This document shows positions 43,359 to 52,771 of a stretch of DNA of 64,000 nucleotides, piece by piece. The number at the start of each line of letters is the position of its first letter. Position 1 is the first letter of the stretch. Both the position numbers and the translations under genes were made by a program. Where the stretch lies: NCBI GenBank assembly GCA_003170315.1, contig PNAH01000012.1, forward strand, positions 1 to 64,000, read 5' to 3'. Origin of the DNA: Acidimicrobiaceae bacterium. Lineage in GTDB: Bacteria; Actinomycetota; Acidimicrobiia; Acidimicrobiales; RAAP-2. The notes under the pieces are model-generated. The model was not told the DNA's origin and made no database searches. It saw only the letters and a program-made list of their open reading frames with translations.

Positions 43359-43562
43359 GTGTCGCTTGCTGACCTGAAGACCGTACACGCCAATGCGCGC
43401 GAGGTAAACGACAGGATGAAAGGGATGTCAAACGCGCTTCATGATGGCGCAATTGATATCCCAGGAATCCTTGCTCAACTTATCTGGGCATTTGCAACTA
43501 TTTCCTCCCAATTGGAGTCTTTCGCAACTCACGCAATCGCTGAAAGCGAAAGCAATAAATGA
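43359..43562 (+). CDS. Small helical protein divergent from the DISARM-like operon
   Basis: 67 aa beginning at GTG 43359 with AGGAGG 8 bases upstream. Sequence includes LKTVHANAREVNDRMKGMSN, ALHDGAIDIPGILAQLIWAF and ends SESNK. It looks like a soluble helical hairpin with one mildly hydrophobic stretch. No DNA-binding motif is evident. Its position suggests a partner or regulator of the defence operon, which is only conjecture. Confidence 0.55.
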   Translation: MSLADLKTVHANAREVNDRMKGMSNALHDGAIDIPGILAQLIWAFATISSQLESFATHAIAESESNK

Positions 43563-43588
43563 TCACGGTCCACTGAAATGCGCAGACT

Positions 43589-43620
43589 CCCTCATTACAT
43601 CCCTCATTACATCCCTCATT
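43589..43620 (+). repeat. 12-bp tandem repeat (2.7 copies)
   Basis: CCCTCATTACAT is repeated at 43589-43600 and 43601-43612, with a partial third copy to 43620. It lies between the small gene and the tRNA-Lys scar, inside a 324-base stretch without a convincing gene (43563-43886). Confidence 0.75.
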
Positions 43621-43724
43621 TTTCCCAAACACCATTTGACGATATAGACGTTTGCACCACCAACTTCCCTGAAAACATTGGGCTTTACTGCGCTTCACGA
43701 AACTTCAAAACACGCCACCTAGAC

Positions 43725-43769
43725 CTCTTAATCAACAGGTTCCGGGTTCAAGTCCCGGCCGGCGCACCA
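43725..43769 (+). repeat. 3' part of a tRNA-Lys(CTT) gene: probable island attachment site
   Basis: The segment begins in an anticodon loop CTCTTAA (anticodon CTT). It continues through the 3' anticodon strand, variable loop, T-arm CCGGG-TTCAAGT-CCCGG, acceptor strand CCGGCGC, discriminator A and CCA. The bases just before it do not pair as an anticodon stem, so only the 3' part is present. This is where tyrosine integrases recombine. Genes to its right are ordinary chromosome, so it marks the right end of the accessory island. Confidence 0.8.
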
Positions 43770-43886
43770 GCAAAGCACCAATAAGGATTCCTAATACCAC
43801 GGCTGAACTATGACACTCCGAAGCCGCAACTCCCTTTACTTTTCAAGTTCGATTGACGATGATTACGACGATCTACGTCGTAGTGC

Positions 43887-46448
43887 TCATTCGGCTCGGA
43901 GGACAAGTGCCGCCGGAGTACGTGCGGCGCTACGACCGGGTAGTACCGCGACGAGGTTGGCGAACACCAGGGTGCCTGCGCCGATAATGATCACCGACAA
44001 GACCGGCACGGTGGGTTCCGGTACCGCGTTGATGCTCCGGGCGAACAGCGTCCACAGTTCGCGTCCAATGAGGACGCCCACTGGGATTCCCACTACCGCA
44101 CCCACCAGTGCGGTCGTCGTCGACTGCCACGCGACGGCGGCGGCCAACTGGCGGCGGGTGAAACCGAGCGTTTTCAGCATGGCCAGGTCTCGGCGGCGGC
44201 GGCGCACTGACGAAGCGAGTGTCAGTCCCAAGGCGAGTACCGCCCCGGCGGCCAGTCCGACGGCCAGAGTGATCGGCGTCGAACCGACGCTGCGATAGTT
44301 CACGATCTGGACCGGTCGAAGTACGCCAAGCACCGAGACACTATTACCGAATGTGTTTTGGTCGTGAGCAAAAATCTTGTTGGCGAATTGCGCAATGCGT
44401 TCTAAATCGGCTCGCCCAGCCCGGGCGCTCACACCCGTGCGCGTTCTGACGAACGCGAGTTCTGGGCCCTGGAGATTCGGATCCGGGCCGCTGCCGCCAA
44501 AGGCCGGCGGGAAGAAGCCAAGGGGAAGTAAGGCCCCAGTGCCCATCGAAGTGTGTTCGGCAACAAAGCTGGAATACCCCACCGCAGGCAACGTGGCGGT
44601 CCCGACGATCAGGAGTGCGGTGGGCTTTATGAACGCTGGAGCGTCCTTCTTGGTGCCGAGGCTGACGACGATGGTCTCGCCGACGTGCTTGTGCAACACA
44701 GCAAGCGTGCCTTCCCCGAGCACGATCTGATGATTGTTGTCCAGACCGTGCCCGGACAATATCGGCGGGGTTACCTTGGCCCTCGCACTTTCGACGAGTA
44801 TTGGAACCTCTTGACCGTTGATTTCCAAATCGGTGTAGTCAGCGCCACTCCACGCCGCGATTTTCGGGTCGTGATTCAGTAGCGCCATGGCCTTGGGCGG
44901 GAGGTTGTTCGTCGGCTGCAGTAAATAGTTCCAGTTCCACCCGTACAGCGGAGGACGCGACACCAGGTTGCTGAGACCACTCGCGAACGTAAGCGTGGTC
45001 ACGACGAGTGCGACTGCGAGCGTCGTGCCAACGAGCACCGATCGCACCGGCACCGCGGTGCGACCCTGACCCGGTTCCAGAGCGAAGTGCACGCCAATCA
45101 CGCCGGCCAACGGCAATCCCGTCGCGTTCGCGCGGTGAAAGACCCTCGATTGGCGCCCGAACGACTCGCCGGTCGCACGAATTCGATGTGGTGCCCGACG
45201 ATACGCTTGCGCGACGGCGATGGCCGTGAGACCGAAAATCAGCACCGCCGACCCGACGCCCAACACGGTCCAATCAACCGCGAATCTGGCGCCGGGGCTG
45301 ACTGGGCGAACGGGACCTAGGGGGGAGAGCGGTGAAAGCAGGGTGGCGACCACGAGGGCCACCACGGTGCCCAGAGTCACCGCGTACATCAGACCCATGA
45401 GTCCTTCGAGGGCGGCCGCGGTGCGACTGGCACCCAGTGCGCGCAGTATCCGTCGTTCGTCCTCGCCGCGTCGCAACTGACGAGAGATGGCCTGGGCGGA
45501 AAGAACTAAACAGACCAATCCCGCGATGGCACCGAAGGCGCCCAGAGCCACCGACTCTGGCTTGATAGCCAGTTCAACCTGGTCGACCACGCTCGACGTG
45601 ACGTGGAACTCGTACGTTTCGCCGTGCGGTACGACGCTAATAAGTTCGTGTTCCACCTGAGATACCGAGACCTGGGAGTGATCGATCTGAATTGCATACA
45701 GAGCGGGCACGAAGACGCCCGGCTCCAAGTGGTTTAACTTTTGCATGAGGGATTGGTCAAGGATGACGCCTCCGAACGTCTGATCGACGTCGTCTTCGAC
45801 CAATTCCGTATTAAGTACGACGATTCCCACCAACCGGGCTCGCACCGTCAGGAGAGGGGTGAGGCGCGAGGAGCCAAATTCCGGCGAATTAGCTTGGGCA
45901 TTCGAGTAGAAACCGAACGGCACCGTCTGGCCCACGCGCACGCCAAGAATGCGCGCCGCACTGGCCGTCATGACAATTTGATTGTCCCGGTGCGGATTGG
46001 GCAAATGGCCCTCAACCACCGCGAGGCGATCCTGGTTGAGGAACATTCCGTCGAGGCTGCCGGAGGTGGTGACGTTGGACAAGGTATTCAACCGAGGTGC
46101 GCCGTTTGCCTTGAGGGGCATAGCGTTGGGCCCGGCGGCCGTCACGACTCGTTCGACACCCTTCAAGTGGGCGATTGTTGCTTTCAAGGAAGAAGTCTTG
46201 CCGGAGTTGAGGCCGTAACCGTAGACGGCCATTGTCAAGTCCGACGGATTGGTGCTGGCCAAGAACTGTGGATACGAGGATTGGGTTCGCCGGGCACCCG
46301 CGACTGCGGCCATTCCAATGCCACCGATCATCCCGATGAGCAGCACCACCGTTAGGTAGCCGGTCAATTGGCGCGCGAGCGTCGCACGGTACCTGTACCA
46401 AGCGATTCGAAAGGCTTGATCCATGGATCCAATGACCTCCGAGTTCAT
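43887..46448 (-). CDS. FtsX/MacB-type ABC transporter permease
   Basis: 853 aa with an N-terminal span (GYLTVVLLIGMIGGIGMAAVAGARR), a large extracytoplasmic domain, and two groups of later spans. These include AIAGLVCLVLSAQAISRQL with GEDERRILRALGASRTA, and GAVLALGLTLASSVRRRRRDLAMLKTLGFTRRQL. The A-L-G-x-S/T-R-x-Q pattern is the coupling helix of FtsX-fold permeases. It is a double-length permease like LolCDE or antibiotic-export members. No ATPase gene is next to it in the window, which is unusual, so its partner must be elsewhere. Cargo unknown. Confidence 0.88.
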   Translation of the reverse strand: MNSEVIGSMDQAFRIAWYRYRATLARQLTGYLTVVLLIGMIGGIGMAAVAGARRTQSSYPQFLASTNPSDLTMAVYGYGLNSGKTSSLKATIAHLKGVERVVTAAGPNAMPLKANGAPRLNTLSNVTTSGSLDGMFLNQDRLAVVEGHLPNPHRDNQIVMTASAARILGVRVGQTVPFGFYSNAQANSPEFGSSRLTPLLTVRARLVGIVVLNTELVEDDVDQTFGGVILDQSLMQKLNHLEPGVFVPALYAIQIDHSQVSVSQVEHELISVVPHGETYEFHVTSSVVDQVELAIKPESVALGAFGAIAGLVCLVLSAQAISRQLRRGEDERRILRALGASRTAAALEGLMGLMYAVTLGTVVALVVATLLSPLSPLGPVRPVSPGARFAVDWTVLGVGSAVLIFGLTAIAVAQAYRRAPHRIRATGESFGRQSRVFHRANATGLPLAGVIGVHFALEPGQGRTAVPVRSVLVGTTLAVALVVTTLTFASGLSNLVSRPPLYGWNWNYLLQPTNNLPPKAMALLNHDPKIAAWSGADYTDLEINGQEVPILVESARAKVTPPILSGHGLDNNHQIVLGEGTLAVLHKHVGETIVVSLGTKKDAPAFIKPTALLIVGTATLPAVGYSSFVAEHTSMGTGALLPLGFFPPAFGGSGPDPNLQGPELAFVRTRTGVSARAGRADLERIAQFANKIFAHDQNTFGNSVSVLGVLRPVQIVNYRSVGSTPITLAVGLAAGAVLALGLTLASSVRRRRRDLAMLKTLGFTRRQLAAAVAWQSTTTALVGAVVGIPVGVLIGRELWTLFARSINAVPEPTVPVLSVIIIGAGTLVFANLVAVLPGRSAARTPAALVLRAE

Positions 46449-46928
46449 GTAGACCGGCGAGTGCTCTCGTCAGACTCGCGTACAAGACAGTGCTGCGCCA
46501 GCATGGTGACGCCCGATCTCACCTCGTACCAGTACCCCTCGTCCACCATCCCCAGTCTTTTAAATTACTTAATCGCCAGATTGGGCCCCATTTCGGGCCA
46601 CACATTTCTGCAGCAGACGAAGTGGGCCGAGCAGCCGGGCTGCTTACCACCGTCATTGACGTTGGCGTACCATGGAAAGCCACGACCCTTGAGCAGTGAG
46701 GCAACCGCGTGCACCGAACCGATGGCACCGCCGAAAAGTACGAGGTCATTAACTTGGTACTGACCGGCACGCTCGAACACGGACTTCTCGCGATGGTCGA
46801 GCGCAAGGCCGACTTTCCGAACGCAATTCGCAGCGAGTTGGGAGGACGTACTCGAGCCACTGGTGGTAAAGGACGTAACTTCTTCGAACCGGCGCTCGAA
46901 AACTGGTCCGAAAACCCGGAGTAGTTGC
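46449..46928. other. Intergenic region between the ABC permease and the PBP, with a doubtful 71-codon ORF
   Basis: A GTG at 46709 begins a frame to 46924 (MHRTDGTAEKYEVINLVLTG...), with GAGG 7 bases ahead and its stop 4 bases before the PBP start. An antisense frame (46565-46780) is equally protein-like, so neither is certain. The region probably contains the divergent promoters of the permease and the PBP. Confidence 0.3.
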
Positions 46929-49112
46929 GTGCTACGTTCACTCCTCTACCGACTCCGCCCGCCGCGTCACGTCGCGCCATTGCTCCTTCTCGCCAGCACC
47001 ACGATCTTGCTCTTCTTGTCGGGGGTCTACGTGCCCGCCGTCAGTTCGACGGTGATCGTCGGTGCCGCGAACCTCGATGCGATGGTGACCGGACTACCCC
47101 CGCTCGTGATTCCACCACTCCCCCTGTACTCGAGACTCCTCGCCGCGAACGGGTCGGTAATCGCAACGTTCACTTCGGAGAACCGTGTTCCAGTGAAACT
47201 CAACGCCGTCGCACCGATCGTGGTGAAAGTACTGCTCTCCTCAGAGGACCGAACCTTCTTCACCAACGACGGCATCGACCCGCGAAGCATGGCTCGCGCG
47301 CTGCTCGCCAACCTCGAGGGCCGACCAATCCAAGGAGCCTCTACGATCACCCAGCAGTACGTGAAGAACATCCTTCAACTGCAACAAGGTGCCGCGGCCT
47401 CGGTCGACACGATCCAGCGCAAGGTGAACGAGATCGCGTACGCGCGCCAACTCACCCGCGAGCTCACCAAGGATCAGATCCTTGATGGCTACCTCAACAC
47501 GGTCTTCTTCGGCGCGCAGGCCTACGGCGTTGAGGCCGCGGCCGAGCGCTACTACTCCATCACCGCGCGCCAACTCGATCTCCAACAGTCGGCGATGCTC
47601 GTCGCACTCGTTCAATCCCCGACGACGTACGATCCGTTCACGAATCCGACGCTCGCGCGAACCATGCGTAACCAAGTGCTGCACACTACTTACACCAACC
47701 ATCAGATCACGCTTCATCAGGAGCAAGTAGCAATCGCATTACCGTTAGACCTCAAGTCGTCGCAGCCGACGACTGGTTGCCCGGCCTCGAAAGTGCCCTA
47801 TTTCTGCGACTGGGTATCGAGCGAGCTCACCTCGCTGCCCGCCCTCGGCGCCACGCGCGCCGAACGCGTCGCCACCTTGGAAAGAGGTGGCCTCACTATC
47901 CGTACGACGCTTGTGCCGTCCCAACAGGCCGCGGCCGAGAACGCGGCGGTTTCTATCGTGAATAACACCAACCGAGTCGGTGACGCGATCGTCGTCGAGA
48001 CTCCAGGGACCGGCGCAATAACCGCGATGGCGCAGAATCGTGTTTACGGACTGGATACGAGAAAGAACCAGACCACGCTCAACTACGCCAACTCTCCTTC
48101 ACCGGTCGGATCAACCTTCAAGGCATTCACTTTGTCAGCGGCCCTCGATGCCGGCGTGCCACTCACCACCACGCTCCCCGCGGGAGTCACCTATCACTCC
48201 ACGCTCTTTGATAACCCGCCCAGTGGTTACTTCAACAACGCCGAACCATCAGACGGGACCAACTTGACGATCGCGCAAGCTACCGACGGGTCGGTCAATA
48301 CCGCCTTCGTCCAACTAGAAGAGAAGGTTGGCGTACTCGCAATCGCGAAGACCGCGCGCGCCATGGGACTCACCGACTTGCCGCTCACGGGACCGCACGC
48401 GGTCACCGCGAAGGAGGGCAGTCTTACCCTCGGCGCACGAGGATTCACCGCCATTCAGATGGCTGGCGCCTACGCAACGCTCGCAGCGCACGGACTGCAC
48501 TGTACGCCCAACGCCGTCAAGGAGATCACCCTGGCGAATGGCACCTCGGCCACCATCGCGCCCCAGTGCACCCGGGCAATCTCCCCCGCCGTAGCCGACA
48601 CCGTAACGTCGCTATTGGCGGGTGTGGTGACTTCAGGCACGGGCATCGCCGCGGCCGTTCCCGGCCACCAGGTCGCCGGCAAGACGGGCACGACAGGCAA
48701 CTTCGGTTCGGCGTGGTTCGACGGCTACACCCCGGACACCGCGATGGCCGTGTGGATGGGTGACCCTCGAGGGATTACGTATCCCTTGTATAACGTTGCC
48801 GGCGTGCCCGCGGTGTACGGAGGGACGCTGCCCGCCGAGATGTTCAAGACGGCGATGACGTCAATCCTCCAGGGACAGCCCGACTTCCTCATTGCTCCCC
48901 CGACCGAGTTCTATTTAGCGAAATCGTCCGAGGTAGTTCCCGACGTCGCGGACCTTTCAATGTCGAACGCCCGCGCGCTGCTCGTCGCACTCGGCCTCGT
49001 CGTTACTGGGCCGACATCGGGAGTGGCGGGCGTCACGAATCCTCGAGCGGGCACGTCGGTTTCGCCCGGTGATCGGATAACGCTGAACACGTACTCGAAA
49101 CCGGTGTCGTGA
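46929..49112 (+). CDS. Class A penicillin-binding protein (PBP1-like) with PASTA tail
   Basis: After one N-terminal span there is a glycosyltransferase domain: LLSSEDRTFFTNDGID with the catalytic Glu, and GASTITQQYVKN. Then comes a transpeptidase domain with SPVGSTFKAF (SxxK), SVNTAF (SxN) and VAGKTGTT (KTG). A single PASTA-like domain closes the protein (VVPDVADLSMSNARALLVAL). The enzyme polymerises and cross-links peptidoglycan outside the membrane. GTG 46929 has CGGAG 7 bases upstream, and the frame extends further without a ribosome site. Its stop overlaps the next gene. Confidence 0.93.
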   Translation: MLRSLLYRLRPPRHVAPLLLLASTTILLFLSGVYVPAVSSTVIVGAANLDAMVTGLPPLVIPPLPLYSRLLAANGSVIATFTSENRVPVKLNAVAPIVVKVLLSSEDRTFFTNDGIDPRSMARALLANLEGRPIQGASTITQQYVKNILQLQQGAAASVDTIQRKVNEIAYARQLTRELTKDQILDGYLNTVFFGAQAYGVEAAAERYYSITARQLDLQQSAMLVALVQSPTTYDPFTNPTLARTMRNQVLHTTYTNHQITLHQEQVAIALPLDLKSSQPTTGCPASKVPYFCDWVSSELTSLPALGATRAERVATLERGGLTIRTTLVPSQQAAAENAAVSIVNNTNRVGDAIVVETPGTGAITAMAQNRVYGLDTRKNQTTLNYANSPSPVGSTFKAFTLSAALDAGVPLTTTLPAGVTYHSTLFDNPPSGYFNNAEPSDGTNLTIAQATDGSVNTAFVQLEEKVGVLAIAKTARAMGLTDLPLTGPHAVTAKEGSLTLGARGFTAIQMAGAYATLAAHGLHCTPNAVKEITLANGTSATIAPQCTRAISPAVADTVTSLLAGVVTSGTGIAAAVPGHQVAGKTGTTGNFGSAWFDGYTPDTAMAVWMGDPRGITYPLYNVAGVPAVYGGTLPAEMFKTAMTSILQGQPDFLIAPPTEFYLAKSSEVVPDVADLSMSNARALLVALGLVVTGPTSGVAGVTNPRAGTSVSPGDRITLNTYSKPVS

Positions 49113-50359
49113 ACGCGATGAGATCAACACTTCGCTCAATGCGGCATTTGATTGCTGGCCTTGTCGTTATGGCCCTCACCGGTGCCTTCGCCGCGGTACT
49201 CGCACTCACCTTCGCACTCGCCGCGTCGGGCACGTGGCTGACCCCTGTCGCGCTAGGTCCTCCCTCCACTACTACGACGACGACGACGGACCCACCTGTA
49301 GTTCGCGCTGCTGTCGATACTTCGCCAGCGGCGTCCCTCGCCGCCACACTGGTAGCCAGCTTGCACCGCCAGTCCGGCTACGCCGCGACGGATCCGTCCT
49401 ACGCCACGACCGATCCGCTGCTCGCCGGCTGCGCCGCGTCAACCATTCCCGTGGCGCAGATCACTCGTTCGCTCACGCTCTCCTCCTCTTCGCTTGAGGT
49501 CGTCGCGGACGTTGACGTCTACGGTGCCGGCCTCGGCGGACTCGTAGTTGCCAACACTCTGTCCAGCACGTTGAGTTGCTCTGGGGACTACGTGCAGACG
49601 ACAACGCCCTCAGGACTTAACGGGTTCGTAGCGAGCAGCACTGACGTGTCAGGTTCGTCCATTCTCGAAGTGACGTTTCGCCGTGGTGACGTCGTAATAT
49701 CGCTCTACGCGTTCCCGAACAATTATCAAAATGCCTCGACCGCGACGATGGCACTAGCGGCAGCGATCGACGCCCAGCTCCAGCCTGCGATGTCGTCCGT
49801 CTGCGCCAACGAGAACGCGCCCGCCGCGGCTTTCGCTCGAAATCCCACCCAACCCGACTACCGGCCCTACACGACGACGGTCGTCGTCTCCCCACCGGCG
49901 CAACTCGCACGTCCCGACTTCAGCCTGTTGAACAAAGCCCTACCGGTCGTTACGCCACCACCGGCCGGTTCCATAACCGGCGCCCCTAGGGCGCTAATCG
50001 TGCCGACCGTTCCACTCACCACTACGTTCAGAACACCGGCAACCGACACCGTAGGACCAGGCTGTGGCTGGTCCTTCACCGCAATGGTGCCGCCGACGTC
50101 CAATTCGAGCACCGGGTCTCTCAGCACCCGCGTTGCGTCTGCCGTTTCGCAACTGGAAAGCAATTGGGCGAAGTGGCCAACGGTGGTGGCGGCCTACCTC
50201 GAGGCGAAGGCGGTGTACCTCAGCGACCTCGCGAGCTACAAAGCCACAGTCCCGACCACTACTACCTCAACGACGACAACGACAACGATCTCGACAACGA
50301 CGACAACAACGACAACGACGACGTCGCCCACTACCACCAGCACGCTCTCAACCGGATAA
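49109..50359 (+). CDS. Secreted or anchored hypothetical protein with Thr-rich ends
   Basis: GTG 49109 overlaps the PBP stop as GTGA, so the two are co-translated. ATG 49118 is an alternative. A signal or anchor helix (LIAGLVVMALTGAFAAVLALTFALAASG) is followed by a Thr-rich linker and a soluble domain of about 300 residues. The C-terminus is a poly-Thr/Ser tail (TTTTSTTTTTT...). Cysteines are few. The pairing suggests a role at the cell wall with the PBP. No domain recognised. Confidence 0.65.
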   Translation: MNAMRSTLRSMRHLIAGLVVMALTGAFAAVLALTFALAASGTWLTPVALGPPSTTTTTTTDPPVVRAAVDTSPAASLAATLVASLHRQSGYAATDPSYATTDPLLAGCAASTIPVAQITRSLTLSSSSLEVVADVDVYGAGLGGLVVANTLSSTLSCSGDYVQTTTPSGLNGFVASSTDVSGSSILEVTFRRGDVVISLYAFPNNYQNASTATMALAAAIDAQLQPAMSSVCANENAPAAAFARNPTQPDYRPYTTTVVVSPPAQLARPDFSLLNKALPVVTPPPAGSITGAPRALIVPTVPLTTTFRTPATDTVGPGCGWSFTAMVPPTSNSSTGSLSTRVASAVSQLESNWAKWPTVVAAYLEAKAVYLSDLASYKATVPTTTTSTTTTTTISTTTTTTTTTTSPTTTSTLSTG

Positions 50360-51045
50360 ATTCTTCCAAGCAGATCGGTGTATTCGATACCTCGTCGCTG
50401 GTCCTGAAATGTCTATGGCACTTCACGCCTTCGGCAAACATCGCAATTGTCGCCCACATCCCTTTGGTTCGTTTCGGCACGTATCTACCAACACTCTGAG
50501 ACCAACGCCGGGACCAACGAAGCGACAAGTTTTTCATCGCATCATTTGATCTCCCGATTACGAACTCGCACGTCGCCTGAAAGCGGCGGTTCCACAATGT
50601 GATCGTTTTGTCGCGGACGCAACGACCGATTTCAACGGTCTGACATTGAGAATTGTCTGAGACCTCGCGTTGCTGCCGATTTATCGTGTACCACCGCCCT
50701 TAAGGTGAGCCTTAACCACGAGGGTTTTCGCGCTGGTTAGCCGTCGCTGAGATGGAAACCGGTTCGTGAAGATCACTCTGGAGAAGATCCCGGTGCGAGC
50801 AGCCCGGTCGCACTAGTAAACGCAGTCTCGCACCAGAAGTGACCGACCAGGAGGTTGCAGCAATCATTGAAGCACCCGTTCTTCGATCGCAGTTGAGTAG
50901 CGAGAATTATCCGTCGCTCGACCCAAAGTCCAACTGGACCAGCGAATGGCCCTCGATGGCACAGATTCTCGCGGGACTGTCCGCGAATGAAGCAATTGAA
51001 GGAGTCGTCAGATCGACGATGTCATGAACAACTGGAGGTCCGATC
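50360..51045 (+). other. Long leader or intergenic region with a hairpin and a doubtful small ORF
   Basis: About 690 bases. GTGCGA (50793-50798) pairs with TCGCAC (50808-50813) across a 9-base loop, not followed by a T-run. A GTG at 50839 opens a 62-codon frame to 51027 (TDQEVAAIIEAPVLRSQLSS..., ending 18 bases before the next gene), without a good ribosome site. The stretch 50650-50830 looks like structured RNA, but matches no riboswitch class I can confirm. Confidence 0.3.
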
Positions 51046-52418
51046 ATGGAACCAACTAACCCTCGTCCAAAGGTGCTTCGCACGCTGGGCCAGTGGCTGC
51101 TCCCACTACTTCTCGTGGCGTCGGGACTAGTTCTCGGGGTCGCGGGGCCGGCGAGTGCCGCTTCGGCGAACGGCACTGGGACCATGACAACCAAGACCAC
51201 GAGCGTCCCTTATGGCTCGACCGGCCACGTCATCACCTTCACGTACACCGCCGCGACCGGGGGCGTGTCGGGCGGCGGCGTCCACCTAACGGTCCCTACG
51301 GGCTGGTCGGCCCCATCAACGACCGGTACGTCCGCCGGCTACACGACGGCGAGCACCGGTACGGTCTCGGTCGACGGTCAGACCATTGTCGTGCTCGGTG
51401 TGACCCTGGTCGCCGGCGCCACCCTCACCATTAACTACGGCGCCAAGGCCGCCAAGGGGCCGGGCGCGACTGCAACCACCAGCGTCGGCGCCGCGACGTG
51501 GATCGCGACGGAGAAGTCAACCTCGGGCGGAACGGAGACCACTCTCGCCAAGTCGCCGGTCATTACGGTGACCCAGACCTTGTCCACGCCGGCCGCACCG
51601 TCGGTCTCCCTCGTTTCACCAAGTTCGATCGTCGTCAACTTCGCGCCCAACGGCAATGCCACATCGAGCACCGTCACCATTCGATTGTCGAACGGCTCAC
51701 TGGTGAAGGCCGTCACCGGTAACACCACCGGCACTGAGACCATTACCGGTCTGACGCCGGGCGACGCCTACTACGCGACGATTACCTCCGTGGGCAACGG
51801 CACGGACTACTTCACGTCCGCCGTGGGTGCTCACTCCGTCACCATCACGCCCGGCGTGCTCACGATCTCGGCGAGAGCGACCAACGTGACCGTTGGTCAC
51901 CCATTGACGTCGCGGCCGTGGTAACCGGGCTCACGGCGACCGATCGGGCCACCGTCACCAAGGACACCTTCACCTACACCGGCGTCGCTCCGACGGTCTA
52001 CGCGACGTCCACCATCGCACCGTCGGCCGTGGGCACGTACCTCACTTTGCCCGCGAACGCAACGGTGGTCGTGACGCCCAGCGCTGATCAAGGCGTCTAC
52101 GCAACCACGTACAACTATGTCGCCGGCTCACTCGTGATTTCGGCCCTCTCCAAAGTCCCCCTCCGCGCAACGAGGGTGGTCGGAGGTGCGTGGACCGGTC
52201 GAACCGTCAACGTGACCATCTTGGGAACCGGCTTCTTTGGTCAACCGAGGATCACCAGCAACATGGGTCGACGCACCACGGCCCGCGTGATTCACGACAC
52301 GGGGAAACGATTGACCGTACGCGTGACCGTGCGATCTGGAACACCAAGGGGCATCCACGTCTTTCGCATCACGTTGGGTAACGGGAAATCCTGCAACGTG
52401 CACTACAGCCAGTTCTAG
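51046..52418 (+). pseudogene. Secreted MBG/Ig-like repeat protein, broken by a frameshift
   Basis: ATG 51046 follows GGAGGT. The first frame (292 aa) has a signal peptide (LLLVASGLVLGVAGPASAAS) and beta-rich repeats with an FnIII-like part (APSVSLVSPSSIVVNFAPNG, GDAYYATITSVG). It ends at TAA 51922 just inside an MBG-like domain (TNVTVGHPLT). The next frame begins in the overlap and continues the same domain: VVTGLTATD, then TYTGVAPTVYA, YNYVAGSLVI, and a C-terminal domain to 52418. A one-base shift near 51900-51920 would join both. It may be a true pseudogene or a sequencing error. Confidence 0.7.
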
Positions 52419-52771
52419 AACGCAGACACCCTCGGATCAAGTGGCCCGGGGTCTGCCGTGAAGAAGGATTCCGACTCTAGCGAGTGGTGAAACGTCTGCG
52501 GAGCGTGCCTGCACCGCAGACAATGGTCGCCAACGCCGTGCCCGCTCCGGTGTTCGGTCCGATCTCCCAGGTCGGCGAACATCACTTTCGGCGCGTGCTC
52601 AACGGAATCAGACGTCCGCGTGGGGTAGGTGGCGACGACGGATGACGGAGCTTTCGCCGCGTCCACACTTGGTCGACCGAGCGTTTGACGGTGGGGCGAA
52701 AGTTCTGTGGTGCGTTCAACGTGGGGACGAACGCCAACATATCCAGGCGAAGGACCTAGGGTGAACGAAGC
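52419..52771. other. Intergenic region without a supported gene
   Basis: About 350 bases between the broken secreted protein and the LLM oxidoreductase. An antisense frame (52415-52798) has no ribosome site or recognisable content and overlaps the next gene's start. I see no tRNA or repeat. Confidence 0.4.

Noticed and set aside
43589-43620. Repeat considered as a CRISPR start
   Set aside because: The 12-base units are contiguous with no spacers; it is a simple tandem repeat. No CRISPR array was seen anywhere in the window.
46519-46980. Competing minus-strand frames in the permease-PBP spacer
   Set aside because: They run into the PBP start and lack ribosome sites; kept only as a note on the intergenic region.
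50781-50820. Cobalamin-riboswitch-like look of the hairpin region
   Set aside because: Only short fragments resemble the B12 box and the downstream gene is not B12-related.
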